From Planctomycetota bacterium (lineage in GTDB: Bacteria; Planctomycetota; Planctomycetia; Planctomycetales; Planctomycetaceae), in NCBI GenBank assembly GCA_014584345.1, contig JACTNB010000035.1, forward strand, positions 131,583 through 195,582: a DNA stretch of 64,000 nt. Direction: 5' to 3'. The position numbers were made by a program, and so were the translations under genes. This document shows positions 9,694 through 19,121 of the stretch, in pieces; the stretch's first letter is position 1; each line of letters begins with the position of its first letter. The notes beneath the pieces are model-generated. The model saw nothing but the letters and a program-made list of their open reading frames with translations, searched no databases and was not told the origin of the DNA.

Positions 9694-9759
9694 GTTCGCC
9701 GAAGTCAGAAATCCTGTTCAATTGACCGGGTAAGAAAAGCGGGGACTTTCTAGTTCGCG

Positions 9760-9803
9760 CATAAAAGAAGGCCCTCACCTCAACGAGCCGGTGAGAGCCT
9801 CCG
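9760..9803 (-). terminator. Minus-strand intrinsic terminator
   Basis: Read on the minus strand, GGCTCTCACC pairs with GGTGAGGGCC (10 bp with one G-U) around a 10-nt loop, followed by TTCTTTT. No protein gene ends here on that strand; it lies downstream of the RNA gene starting near 10091 and may end a longer form of that transcript. Confidence 0.6.
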
Positions 9804-9894
9804 TAAATCACGAATCTTGCATCCGGGTTCCATCGATCCCTTTGGCCCAGGTTTATTCGAAGTTCATTACGAACTGGACGGGTGCATAGACGAG

Positions 9895-10091
9895 AAAAAA
9901 TCTCGAGCAGGGCCGTGCGAATGAATAACCCCTTCCTCCAGGTACCAAGGCTTCCGCGCGGACGCAGGATTCCTGTTGCACAACTCGTGTAATCTCAAGG
10001 GTTAATAAGGTGAAACCGCTCGAAGATGCTCCATAGGCAACCTCCCAATGAACAGGAGAAGACAGCGGAGAAACGTGAACAACATCGCTCT
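9895..10091 (-). ncRNA. Minus-strand structured RNA gene, possibly 6S-like
   Basis: A roughly 195-nt segment without a plausible protein, read from a strong minus-strand promoter. Its two halves pair at long range: GCGATG near the 5' end with CATTCGC near the 3' end (one bulge), and CTTCTCC with GGAGGAAG further in. This leaves a long interrupted hairpin with an open middle, as in 6S RNA. It ends near a CGAGATTTTTTCTCG segment; a stronger terminator follows about 110 nt later. No RNase P, tmRNA or SRP signature was found. The 6S assignment rests on size and shape only; the transcription unit is better supported than the identity. Confidence 0.42.
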
Positions 10092-10096
10092 GATAT

Positions 10097-10125
10097 TATT
10101 ATTCGACAATCCAGGGAGTTGTCAA
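10097..10125 (-). promoter_or_regulatory. Sigma70-like promoter of the minus-strand RNA
   Basis: On the minus strand TTGACA (complement of 10120-10125) matches the -35 consensus exactly. An AT-rich run holding AATAAT and TAATAA follows after a 16-19 nt spacer (about 10093-10103). The predicted start is about 10091, facing away from the RND gene. Confidence 0.6.
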
Positions 10126-10321
10126 TCACTCTTTTTGAGATTGAGACGGACTGTCACGGGAGGGGGAAGTTGCGGGGGCGCGTTTCGTGGCTCTGGTAGA
10201 CGGGGTGTGTTGAGTTGGCCTTGTCAGCTAGGCGAATTCCAGTGTGCATCCTAGAATGGGGGCGCCTGCCTATCGCGACGTGTCGAGGGCAAATCATAGA
10301 GGTTTTTTCCGAGGTTGGCGA

Positions 10322-13300
10322 ATGTCCTTGCCGCGTTTCAGCGTCAATAATTCCGTGCTGGTCAACATGCTGATGCTCGTCCTGCTGACGATGGGGACGA
10401 TGATGGCGTTTACCCTGGTGCGTGAGATGTTTCCGGAGACGCGGGCCGATCAGGTGATGATCAGCGTGATCTATCCAGCCGTTCAACCCGACGAATTGGA
10501 GAAGGCGGTCACAATCAAGATCGAGGAAGCCATCCGCGATCTGGAAGAGGTCGAAAAGGTGGAATCGACCGTGCAGGAAGGGATGAGCACGACGATTGCC
10601 ACGTTATTTAACGAAGTCGAGGATATCGATACTGTACGGGAAAAAATCGATATTGAAATCAGTTCCATCAACAACGAATTGCCGGATGACATCGAAAGTA
10701 TTACCGTCCGCAACGTGGAACCGTTATTGCCAGTATTGTCGGTATCGTTGTATGGCGAGGGGAGTGAAGCGAGCCTGAAAAAGGCGGCTCGGGATTTAAG
10801 GGAAGAACTGTTGACGTTGCCGGGGGTCAGCGACATCACGATCGGGGGGATTCGCGACGACGAGATCAGCGTGGAGATCCGGCCCGAGAAGCTGTTCGAA
10901 TACGATGTGACGTTCAATGAAGTGGCCCAGGCGATACGGCAGACGAATCTGGATGTCTCCGCGGGAAGTTTGAAGGGGGCGCGTTCGTATGTGAATGTGC
11001 GCACGCTGGGGGAGGAAACACTGGGGAAGGATCTGGAAGGGATCGAAGTCAAGGTTACCCCGACGGGGAAGAAGATTTATCTGCGGGATCTGGCGGTGAT
11101 TCGCGATGACTTCGTGGATGTAGATATCGAGAGTTATTTTAATGGTCAGCCCTCGGTCACGCTGGTCGTGCAGAAAACCAAGACGCAGGATGCGATCCAG
11201 ATTGCGAACCTGGTGCATGCCTTTGTGAAGGGGAAGCAGCAGGTCCCGTTCGATGCCTTTGGCCTGGAGGCGGCTGCGGCCCAGCCCTGGTATTCCCGCC
11301 CGTTTGCCGTGGGATTGGCACATTTTTCAAGTCTGGTGAACCGTATCGCGGGGCGTCCCGATCCGCAGCGGATTTACGAACAGAGTTATATGAATCCGTT
11401 TCGCCATAATTTCCAGGTGCAGACGCATGGAGATTTATCACGGTTTATCAGTGGTCGTCTCGATCTGATGACGCGAAACGGGATGTCGGGTCTGGTGCTG
11501 GTGCTGATCTCGCTGATGCTGTTCCTGAACTGGCGCGTGGCATTCTGGGCGGCGCTCGGATTGCCGGTTTCGTTCATGGGGGCGTTTCTGGTGATGTGGC
11601 TGCTGGGCGTTTCGATCAATTTGCTGTCGATGTTCGGCTTGATCATTGTGCTGGGGATTATCGTGGACGATGCGATCGTGATTGGGGAGAACATCTATCG
11701 GCATGTGGAGGAAGGCGAAGAGGCCGAAGAGGCGGCGGTGAATGGCGCGGAAGAGGTGATGTGGCCGGTCATCGTTGCGGTGCTGACCACCATCGCCGGG
11801 TTTGCGCCGCTGCTGTTTATCAAGGGGCGGATCGGCGATTTCATGCGGGAGTTGCCGATTGTGGTCCTGGCCGCTTTGTCGGTTTCGCTGCTGGAGGCGT
11901 TGTTGATATTGCCGGCCCACTTGAAGCATCTGAAACGTCCCAAGCCGCAAAAACCGATGCCGCATACCGCACTGGGACGATCCTTCCGGCGACTGATGAA
12001 TTTTCAGCATCATATCATGCACGATTTCGTGGTTGTGATTTACGAGGCCTTCCTGAGAGGGGCGATGCACTGGCGTTACGTGACAATTGTGAGTGCGTTC
12101 AGCCTGGTGGTGGTTTCCGTGGCGATGGTGCTGGGGGGAATCGTGCCGTTTGTGTTCATTCAGAAAATGGACAGCGAAACGATTATAGCGGACGTGGAAC
12201 TGCCGATCGGCACGGTGATTGCGACCACGCGCGACAAGCTGATGGAGATTTCACGTTTTGTGAATACCTTTCCCGAGGTCACCAGCGTCCAGACGAGTGT
12301 TGGTTCTCAAATCAACCTGGGGGGTACGGGAGCCACGGGTGGGAATCAGCAATCGCATTTGGGGCAGGTGATTGTCGAATTGCAGGCAGCCGACGAACGC
12401 GAGCAGCGTGGGATGCGATCGAGCGAGTTGCTGCTGGTGGAATTCCGCAAGATGAGCGAGAGGCTGGCGGGGATCAATTCCGTTTCCTGGGACGCGATGA
12501 GTGGCGGACCGGCGGGTAAGGATATCGAGATTCGCGTCACGGGAGAAAATTTCGAGGAACTGCTGCGCGTGTCGGAAGAGATGAAGCAGGAACTGGCATC
12601 CTACGATGGGGTGGTGGATTTGAGCGATGATTATGATATCGGAAAGCGTGAAGTGCAGTTGCGGCTACTCCCCTCGGCCCGGGCCACGGGCATTACGGTC
12701 AGTGATCTGGGGAATTTCGTGCGATTTGCATTGTATGGAGTGGAGTCGCGGCGGATCACGCGGAATCGGGAAGACGTGAAAATCATGGTCCGGCTCCCGG
12801 CGGAATATCGGTCGGAAGTCTACAATCTGGAGGCGTTGCGGATTCCGCGTCCCGCAGCGCCCATCAATGCGGTGGGCGAAGTGAATACGTCCAGTTTCCG
12901 CTGGGTCCCGATTTCCGAAGTGGCGGAACTGACAGAATCACGCAGTTATACCAGTATTCACCGGGCGCAGCAGAGGCGTTCTATATCGATCATTGGGGAT
13001 GTGCAGGAGGAGAACAACAATTCGGGTGACGTGATGACCCAATTTCAAACCAAGTTTCTGCCGAGCCTGCTGGAGCGTCATCCGGGGATCCGTGTCGATT
13101 TCCAGGGGACGACGGAAGAACGTCAGAAATCCTTCAGCAGTCTGGGAGTGGCGCTGCCCGCGGCGTTTCTGTTGATTTACATGCTGCTGGCGGGGCTGTT
13201 TCGTTCCTATTATCAGCCTTTGGTGGTGATGTCCGCCATTCCGTTTGGCTTGCTGGGAGCCATCATGGGGCATTACATCACGGGGAATCCGATCACGATC

Positions 13301-13702
13301 CTGAGCTGCATCGGCTTTCTGGCGTTGTCGGGCATACTAGTCAACGATTCCCTGGTGCTGGTTGATTTCATCAATTCGCGATTGCGTCAGGGCGTGGATC
13401 CCTACGAGGCCAACGTAATGGGGGCAAAATTACGCTTGCGCGCGATTATCCTGACCACACTGACAACCGCCGCCGGGTTGACACCGCTGATGTTCGAGAC
13501 GAGTTTCCAGGCCAAATTTCTGATCCCCATGGCCGTGACATTAACCTACGGCCTGATCTTCGCCACGGTGATGACATTAATTATCGTCCCCTGCCTGAAC
13601 ATGATCTACATGGATATCGGCTGGCTGTTGCGTCGCGGCTGGCGGGAACCCGAGGAGACCGCCGGATTTGAGCAAACCCGGCTGGGAGTGGAGGGGCGTT
13701 AG
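10322..13702 (+). CDS. RND-family efflux transporter permease (AcrB/MdtB type)
   Basis: A 1126-residue inner-membrane RND pump of the AcrB superfamily, which exports substrates using the proton gradient. The N terminus reads FSVNNSVLVNMLMLVLL (first membrane helix), then two large periplasmic loops and two sets of membrane helices. The proton-relay Asp pair is kept in IIVDDAIVIGEN. The second half repeats the pattern with ALSGILVNDSLVLVDF and ends in a short cytoplasmic tail. The ATG at 10322 is chosen because it precedes the conserved N terminus; the frame is open from 10244. No HlyD-type adaptor or outer-membrane channel lies next to it, so the partners must be elsewhere or the gene stands alone. 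Confidence 0.92.
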   Translation: MSLPRFSVNNSVLVNMLMLVLLTMGTMMAFTLVREMFPETRADQVMISVIYPAVQPDELEKAVTIKIEEAIRDLEEVEKVESTVQEGMSTTIATLFNEVEDIDTVREKIDIEISSINNELPDDIESITVRNVEPLLPVLSVSLYGEGSEASLKKAARDLREELLTLPGVSDITIGGIRDDEISVEIRPEKLFEYDVTFNEVAQAIRQTNLDVSAGSLKGARSYVNVRTLGEETLGKDLEGIEVKVTPTGKKIYLRDLAVIRDDFVDVDIESYFNGQPSVTLVVQKTKTQDAIQIANLVHAFVKGKQQVPFDAFGLEAAAAQPWYSRPFAVGLAHFSSLVNRIAGRPDPQRIYEQSYMNPFRHNFQVQTHGDLSRFISGRLDLMTRNGMSGLVLVLISLMLFLNWRVAFWAALGLPVSFMGAFLVMWLLGVSINLLSMFGLIIVLGIIVDDAIVIGENIYRHVEEGEEAEEAAVNGAEEVMWPVIVAVLTTIAGFAPLLFIKGRIGDFMRELPIVVLAALSVSLLEALLILPAHLKHLKRPKPQKPMPHTALGRSFRRLMNFQHHIMHDFVVVIYEAFLRGAMHWRYVTIVSAFSLVVVSVAMVLGGIVPFVFIQKMDSETIIADVELPIGTVIATTRDKLMEISRFVNTFPEVTSVQTSVGSQINLGGTGATGGNQQSHLGQVIVELQAADEREQRGMRSSELLLVEFRKMSERLAGINSVSWDAMSGGPAGKDIEIRVTGENFEELLRVSEEMKQELASYDGVVDLSDDYDIGKREVQLRLLPSARATGITVSDLGNFVRFALYGVESRRITRNREDVKIMVRLPAEYRSEVYNLEALRIPRPAAPINAVGEVNTSSFRWVPISEVAELTESRSYTSIHRAQQRRSISIIGDVQEENNNSGDVMTQFQTKFLPSLLERHPGIRVDFQGTTEERQKSFSSLGVALPAAFLLIYMLLAGLFRSYYQPLVVMSAIPFGLLGAIMGHYITGNPITILSCIGFLALSGILVNDSLVLVDFINSRLRQGVDPYEANVMGAKLRLRAIILTTLTTAAGLTPLMFETSFQAKFLIPMAVTLTYGLIFATVMTLIIVPCLNMIYMDIGWLLRRGWREPEETAGFEQTRLGVEGR

Positions 13703-13710
13703 GGACGCAG

Positions 13711-13727
13711 GGTACGCTTTGCGTACC
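13711..13727. repeat. REP-like palindrome between convergent genes
   Basis: GGTACGC-TTT-GCGTACC, a perfect 7-bp stem, fills the 27-bp gap between the RND gene and the convergent epimerase gene. It is the opposite-strand version of the palindromes at 7894 and 42692 and could also act as a bidirectional terminator. Confidence 0.6.
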
Positions 13728-13729
13728 AT

Positions 13730-14698
13730 TTAGAGTTGGTTGCGTTTCCAGTCAATGGTGTCCTGCAGGATTTCGGTGAGGGACATCCGAGGCTTGAAGC
13801 CCAGGGTTTGTTCGAGTCGCGAGACATCGGGGACGCGACGGCGGACGTCTTCGAAGTCGTGCCCGTAGGCGTCCTTATAGGCGACGTAATGAATATCCAG
13901 TGCCGGGTTGACCAGGGCGATCACCCGCTCGGCCAACTGGCGGATGGTGACCGGCTCGTCACTGCCGATGTTGAACAGGCGATGGGGCAGGTTCTGTTGT
14001 TCCATCAGCCCGACGACGGAGCGGACAACCTCCGAGACATGGGCGAAGCAGCGTACCTGGGCGCCATCGTCGTACACGGTGAGCGGTTCGCCCCGCAAGG
14101 CGGCCTCGACAAAACGGGGAATCACCATGCCGTAATTGCCGACTTGACGCGGTCCCACCACATTGAAAAATCGGCCAATCACCACGGGCAGGCCGAACTT
14201 CTGGTGATAAGCGAGTGCGAGGAATTCATCGATGGCCTTCGAGCAACCGTAGGCCCAACGGGGTTTGGACGTCGGGCCGAAGTGCAGGTCGTCTTCTTCC
14301 ACCCAGCGATCCTTATCATTTTTCCCGTACACTTCGCTGGTGGAGGCCAAAAAGAATTTCTGCCCCCCCTGGACCGCCAGCCTTAGCAGGAGTTCCGTGG
14401 GATAAATGTTTGTTTCGATCGTGCGGACGGGATCGTCCGCGACCAGTTTCACGCCTACCGCGGCCGCCAGATGATAGACGCAATCCTGGCCCCGCATTAC
14501 CTCGGCGAGCAATACGGGATCGGTGATGGACCCGATGCGGGTGGTCAACCGGGGATGCTCGAAGACGGGTTTCAGGTTTTCATGGCGTCCCGTGGAGAGG
14601 TTGTCGATCACGGTGACCTCGTGTCCCTGATTCAACAGGTGCTCGACCACGTAACCTCCAATAAACCCCGCGCCGCCAGTTACCAGGCATCGACTCAT
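13730..14698 (-). CDS. NAD-dependent epimerase/dehydratase (sugar-nucleotide type)
   Basis: A 322-residue extended short-chain dehydrogenase acting on nucleotide sugars. TGGAGFIGGYV is the NAD-binding loop, DNLSTG follows the second strand, HLAAAVGVK is the central strand, STSEVYG carries the active-site Ser/Thr and YGCSK the catalytic Tyr and Lys. GRFFNVVGPRQVGNYGMVIPRF resembles UDP-glucose 4-epimerases and UDP-glucuronate-type enzymes. The exact product (epimerase, dehydratase or decarboxylase) cannot be fixed by eye. The gene is convergent with the RND pump and about 190 bp from the DUF1501 gene on the same strand. The role is probably surface polysaccharide precursor supply. Confidence 0.88.
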   Translation of the reverse strand: MSRCLVTGGAGFIGGYVVEHLLNQGHEVTVIDNLSTGRHENLKPVFEHPRLTTRIGSITDPVLLAEVMRGQDCVYHLAAAVGVKLVADDPVRTIETNIYPTELLLRLAVQGGQKFFLASTSEVYGKNDKDRWVEEDDLHFGPTSKPRWAYGCSKAIDEFLALAYHQKFGLPVVIGRFFNVVGPRQVGNYGMVIPRFVEAALRGEPLTVYDDGAQVRCFAHVSEVVRSVVGLMEQQNLPHRLFNIGSDEPVTIRQLAERVIALVNPALDIHYVAYKDAYGHDFEDVRRRVPDVSRLEQTLGFKPRMSLTEILQDTIDWKRNQL

Positions 14699-14890
14699 GA
14701 GACAGCCTTAATCGTTGGGAATCGTGAAAGCCGCACCGGGGCGACGTTCGAAAAACGGAAAGGAAAAACGCATCGTACCCGGAAGGGCGCGGCCCCCGCC
14801 ACCGATTCGGCAGGGGGTTTTGGGGTTTTTTCCGCGCGCAGGGGGAGACTTCGGCTGATTGCCGGTTGCGTTGCGGGCGTCGTCCGTCGT

Positions 14891-16285
14891 TCAGGCAAGA
14901 ATTTCGCGGACGACGCGACCATGGACATCGGTCAGTCGGTAATCGCGGCCCGCGTAGTGGAATGTGAGGCGTTCGTGATCCAGCCCCAGTTGATTCAGGA
15001 TGGTCGCGTGGAGATCGTGGACATGCACCTTGTTATAGGCGGCGCGGAAACCAAAATCGTCGGTTTCGCCGTAGGTCATGCCCCCGCGGATGCCGCCACC
15101 TGCCAGCCACATGGTGAATCCGTGATGATTGTGATCTCTCCCGTCACCGTTTTCCGAAGTGGGCGTGCGTCCGAATTCTCCCCCCCAGATCACCAGGGTA
15201 TCTTCGAGCAAGCCGCGTTGCTTGAGGTCGGTCAGCAGGGCGGCGGTGGGCTGGTCGATATCGCGGCAGAGTTTCTGGACGGTCTCGTTATGCTTGGAAT
15301 GCGTGTCCCAGGGCTGTCCATTGCCGTAATAGAGCTGGACAAAGCGGACCCCTCGTTCCACGAGTCGCCGGGCCAGCAGACAACCGTTCGCGTAATGTCC
15401 ACTGCCGTAGGCTTCCCGAGTCGCCTTGGATTCCCTTTCGAGGTCAAACGCTTCGTGGGCTTCGGACTGCATACGAAACGCGGTTTCGAGCGAGGCAATG
15501 CGCGCCTCGAGTGCCTGGTCGGGACCGTGTGCCTGCAGGTGCAGGGCGTTGATACGCTGCATCAGGTCGAGTTGTTGCCGCTGCGTCGCGCGGTCCTGCG
15601 ATTCGTTTTGCAGATAAGGGATCAACTTTCCGGGGGTCAGATCGGAATGATTGACGTAGGTTCCCTGGTGAGCCGAGGGGAGGAATGCACTATTCCAGAG
15701 TACGGAAAAACGGACTGGGCGACCGGGGCACAATACAATGTACCCAGGCAGATTCTCGTTTTCCGTTCCCAGTCCATATTGAAACCAGGCTCCCATGCTG
15801 GGACGGGTGGGGAGGATGGTGCCGTTGTTCATTTGCAGCAGGGCAGGGCCGTGGTTGGGATTGTCGGCATGCAGGGAGCGCAGCACACAAATATCGTCGA
15901 TACAGGCCCCCAGCTTCGGCAGGTATTCACTGACGGGGACACCGCTTTCCCCGCGCGGGCTGAATTGGGCGGTTGAAGCGAGCAGTCCGCCGGTGGGCCG
16001 TTCCGTCCGCAGGTTGGCCCCTTCCGGTCGTTGACCGGCATATTTTTCCAGGGCCGGCTTGGGATCGAACAGATCCCCCTGGAATGGGCCTCCATTCATG
16101 AATAAATGAATGACCCGTTTCGCGCGGGGGGGGAAGTGCGGGCTGGGAAACTGGCCGTTGGTAGGGGCTGCCGCGGCTTCTCGGGAAAGAACGTGGGCGG
16201 CTCCCAGCAGGCCCATGCCTCCTCCCAGTTTTTGCAGCATGGCGCGTCGAGGGAGCAGCGAGTTCCAATCGGACGGGAGACTCAT
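14891..16285 (-). CDS. DUF1501 protein with twin-arginine-type signal
   Basis: A 464-residue member of the DUF1501 family, abundant in planctomycetes and related to alkaline phosphatase/sulfatase folds. The N terminus has the PRRAML twin-arginine stretch and a small hydrophobic segment ending in AAAAP, so Tat export is likely. Recognisable segments are HLFMNGGPFQGDLFDPK, DDICVLRSLHADNPNH, and LEDTLVIWGGEFGRTPTSENGDGRDHNHHGFTMWLAGGG. The Asp/His-rich part near GRDHNHHG would hold metal ligands. It follows the DUF1549/DUF1553 gene on the same strand with a 59-bp gap, the standard pairing of these families in planctomycetes. Biochemical activity of the family is not established here. Confidence 0.9.
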   Translation of the reverse strand: MSLPSDWNSLLPRRAMLQKLGGGMGLLGAAHVLSREAAAAPTNGQFPSPHFPPRAKRVIHLFMNGGPFQGDLFDPKPALEKYAGQRPEGANLRTERPTGGLLASTAQFSPRGESGVPVSEYLPKLGACIDDICVLRSLHADNPNHGPALLQMNNGTILPTRPSMGAWFQYGLGTENENLPGYIVLCPGRPVRFSVLWNSAFLPSAHQGTYVNHSDLTPGKLIPYLQNESQDRATQRQQLDLMQRINALHLQAHGPDQALEARIASLETAFRMQSEAHEAFDLERESKATREAYGSGHYANGCLLARRLVERGVRFVQLYYGNGQPWDTHSKHNETVQKLCRDIDQPTAALLTDLKQRGLLEDTLVIWGGEFGRTPTSENGDGRDHNHHGFTMWLAGGGIRGGMTYGETDDFGFRAAYNKVHVHDLHATILNQLGLDHERLTFHYAGRDYRLTDVHGRVVREILA

Positions 16286-16344
16286 GGTTTCAACCCTTTG
16301 GGCAATTTGGCATGGCGTTCCGAAAGTGGCGTTCGGAAGCGGGG

Positions 16345-18816
16345 TTAATCGATAAACAGGAATTCGTTACTGGCCAGCAGGGCGTGGGCGTAGCGCACCC
16401 AGGCGGCGTCGACCTCGGGGGGGGAGACAGGTTCGGTGGATGATTCCGGTTCGGCCGTGTTCGCACTGATTGAATCGGGTGTCTGGGGGGAGTTGGGCTT
16501 GTCGGGGATATACTCGCGTGCGAGTTGAACTTCCGCGGGGGTGGCGTCGCGGCCGAACACCAATTGATGGGCGCGCTGGACGCGATCCGGCAGGGATGCG
16601 GGCTGCTCCTGCTGCAATCGGGCGGCCAGTACCCGGGCCTGCTCCATCACAAACGGGCTGTTGAGCAGGAATAATCCCTGCAGGGGCGTGGTGGTGTTGA
16701 TCCGCTGCGGACTGTGCAGCCCGGGATCGGGGAAATCGTGCATGGCCAGGGTCTTGGAAATTTCCCGGCGGTGGATCGTGCCGTAGATCGTGCGGCGGTG
16801 ATTCGATAGTTCGTCCAGCGGAAGTCCCGGTCCCCCCTGAGAAAGATCCAGTTGCCCCGAGACGGCAAGCATGGCGTCCCGCCAGGGTTCCACGTCAAGC
16901 CGGCGGCGGTTCATACGCCATAACCAATGGTTATCGGGATCGATGGCAAATTTCTGCCCGTCGTGGCTGCTTGCCTGCTGGTAGGTTGCGGAAAGGACGA
17001 TTTCCCGGTGCAGCCACTTGAGGGACCATCCATTTTCCACGAAGCGGGCCGTCAGGTCCTCCAGCAGTTCCGGATGCGTCGGGAGGGAACCGAGACGTCC
17101 GAAGTTGCTGGGAGTATCCACCAGTCCCCTGCCGAAGTGTCCCTGCCAGACACGGTTGACAATCACGCGGGCGGTCAGGGGACCGGCATCGTTGAGAATG
17201 GCCTGGGCGAGTTCCAGTCGTCCGCTCCCCTGCTGGAATGCTTCCGGTTCCCCGGGAGACAGCACGGTCAGGAAACGTCGCGGAATGACGGGACCGAGTC
17301 GGTTCGGATTACCCCGGATAAAGAGGTTCAGATTCTGGGGCTCGGGCCGATGCACCAGCTTCGTGCCCGATTGCGGATCCGAACCGGCCAATTCGACGTA
17401 CAGCGATTCGTCCTCGACCACGTGCGCCATGGGGGTGTGATAATCTGGCGTGGAGGTTTCGATTTCCTTGATTTTTTGTTCCAGCGCGGCAATTTCATCC
17501 GCAGGCTTCGGTTTGGCCTTGCCCAATTTCTGCAGTTGCTCCTTCAGTTCGGCGACGGTGGCCTTGGCGGTTGCCACCGGGGCGTATTGCTCGTCGGGAA
17601 TCATGGGACGCTGCGTCATCCGCGTGCTGGCAAACACACCTGCCAGGGCGTAATAGTCTTCGGTGCTGATCGGATCGAACTTGTGGTCGTGGCAGCGGGC
17701 GCAGGCGAGCGTCAACCCAAGAAATGTGCGGCCAACCGCGTCGACACGTTCTTCCCATTCGTCGGCCACGATGACCTTGATGATGTCGGGCGGGAGGAGA
17801 AGTTCCTTGAAGTACGTGGGGCTGAGCCCCAGAAACCCGAGGGCCGGCAGGTCTTCCAACCCGGTCTCCTCCAGCATGTCGGTGGCCAATTGCCGACGCA
17901 CGAACTGATCGTAGGGGAGGTCTTCGTTGAATGCCCTGATGACCCAGTCGCGGTACAGGTGGGCATGCGTGGTGGCGCCGAGCCAGGATTCGGTGGTATC
18001 GGAATAGCGTGCCAGGTCGAGCCACATCCGGCCCCAGCGTTCGCCGTAATGGGGCGATGCGAGCAGCCGATCCACAAGCTGTTCGTAGGCATTGGGTGAG
18101 GTGTCGTTCACAAACTGTGCTATTTCCTCGGGGGTGGGAGGAAGACCGATCAGATTGAACGACAGGCGGCGGATCAAAGTGGCCCGGGCCGCCGCGGGCG
18201 AGGGGGTTAATCCGTGTTCTTCCAGTTTCGCGAGGATGAAAGGATCGATTTTTGCGCGAGACCATTGATCCTGTTTTCGGGGCGGCGGTTCCTGGCGGGC
18301 CAGCGGTTGAAATGACCAGAACTTTCGCCCTTCGTCGTAATTGATACTTTTCTGTGGGGCCACATCCAGAGAACTGCCTCCCGGGAAAGGAGCGCCACGG
18401 GCGACCCAGTCTTCCAGCAAGCGGATCTCATGGTCCGAAAGTTTTCCGCCGGGAGGCATGTCGAAACTGGTTCCCTGGTAGCGAATGGCCTCGATCAACA
18501 GGCTTTGATCGGGCTTGCCGGGCACCAGGGCAGGGCCGCTGTCGCCACCGGTCAGCAGCAGGTCGCGCCCATCCAGCCTTAACCCACCCTGCAAGACCTT
18601 CGCGTCCCCGGAGTGGCACTCGTAACAATGCTTGTGGAGCAACGGGCGTATTCGCTTCTCGAAATGTTCGAGATCAGCCGCGGAGAATTCGGTGGGCTGA
18701 GCGAGAGCAGCCTCGATTTTTTGCTCTTCGGCCTGAAGAGTGCCCGTGCAAAGCAGCAGAGCCGCCAGGCACCATCTCGGATGGCAGGAAACGATCCGTG
18801 GGGAAATTCGCTGCAT
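16345..18816 (-). CDS. PSCyt1-DUF1549-DUF1553 secreted protein with c-type heme motif
   Basis: An 823-residue exported protein. A signal peptide (hydrophobic CLAALLLCTGTLQA) is followed by a planctomycete cytochrome c-like domain with CYECH (C64-H68) as a heme-binding motif. Next come DUF1549 (about residues 185-390, containing RLSFNLIGLPPTPEE and CARCHDHKFDPIS, a second CxxCH) and DUF1553 (about 540-770). A charged coiled segment (ATAKATVAELKEQLQKLGK) lies between the two DUFs. It is first gene of a pair with DUF1501. These pairs are numerous in planctomycetes and are thought to act in polysaccharide breakdown, but no activity is proven for this one. Confidence 0.92.
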   Translation of the reverse strand: MQRISPRIVSCHPRWCLAALLLCTGTLQAEEQKIEAALAQPTEFSAADLEHFEKRIRPLLHKHCYECHSGDAKVLQGGLRLDGRDLLLTGGDSGPALVPGKPDQSLLIEAIRYQGTSFDMPPGGKLSDHEIRLLEDWVARGAPFPGGSSLDVAPQKSINYDEGRKFWSFQPLARQEPPPRKQDQWSRAKIDPFILAKLEEHGLTPSPAAARATLIRRLSFNLIGLPPTPEEIAQFVNDTSPNAYEQLVDRLLASPHYGERWGRMWLDLARYSDTTESWLGATTHAHLYRDWVIRAFNEDLPYDQFVRRQLATDMLEETGLEDLPALGFLGLSPTYFKELLLPPDIIKVIVADEWEERVDAVGRTFLGLTLACARCHDHKFDPISTEDYYALAGVFASTRMTQRPMIPDEQYAPVATAKATVAELKEQLQKLGKAKPKPADEIAALEQKIKEIETSTPDYHTPMAHVVEDESLYVELAGSDPQSGTKLVHRPEPQNLNLFIRGNPNRLGPVIPRRFLTVLSPGEPEAFQQGSGRLELAQAILNDAGPLTARVIVNRVWQGHFGRGLVDTPSNFGRLGSLPTHPELLEDLTARFVENGWSLKWLHREIVLSATYQQASSHDGQKFAIDPDNHWLWRMNRRRLDVEPWRDAMLAVSGQLDLSQGGPGLPLDELSNHRRTIYGTIHRREISKTLAMHDFPDPGLHSPQRINTTTPLQGLFLLNSPFVMEQARVLAARLQQEQPASLPDRVQRAHQLVFGRDATPAEVQLAREYIPDKPNSPQTPDSISANTAEPESSTEPVSPPEVDAAWVRYAHALLASNEFLFID

Positions 18817-19050
18817 GGGCCGATGCCCCTTCTCGCTTGGGTCGTCTTGATATCACTAAATATCTCTCTGGATTATCTGAATACCAGAGCCATTGATTGT
18901 CATCGACGGACTGGCCAAACTCAAGCCTGATACGACGAGAGCGGGGAGGCGGGGGCGATTTTTTTGTCCCGCTCTTGTCCCGGAAGTGGGACCGATCGGG
19001 GTGCAGAGAGGGAATCGGAGACGGTTTACAGGCTACTTTCGGGGAATATG
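18817..19050. other. Intergenic region upstream of the PSCyt1 gene
   Basis: About 230 bp that would hold the promoter of the minus-strand DUF1549/DUF1501 pair. No clear hexamers were recognised; the segment TTATCTGAATACCAGA is AT-rich. No gene seen. Confidence 0.4.
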
Positions 19051-19092
19051 AAAAAAAGGAACCTGACTCCCACGAGGAGTCAGGTTCCTTTT
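19051..19092 (-). terminator. Strong terminator of the SurA-like gene
   Basis: GGAACCTGACTCC at 19058-19070 pairs perfectly with GGAGTCAGGTTCC at 19076-19088 around CACGA, flanked by seven A on the left and four T on the right. On the minus strand this is a 13-bp hairpin followed by a T run, 30 bp past the foldase stop. Confidence 0.85.
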
Positions 19093-19121
19093 CGAAAGGA
19101 GACGAGAGCTTCGATGTCTGT

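Noticed and set aside
10048..10254. Small plus-strand open frame before the RND gene
   Set aside because: It is antisense to the promoter and 5' part of the minus-strand RNA and lacks a ribosome-binding site or family likeness.
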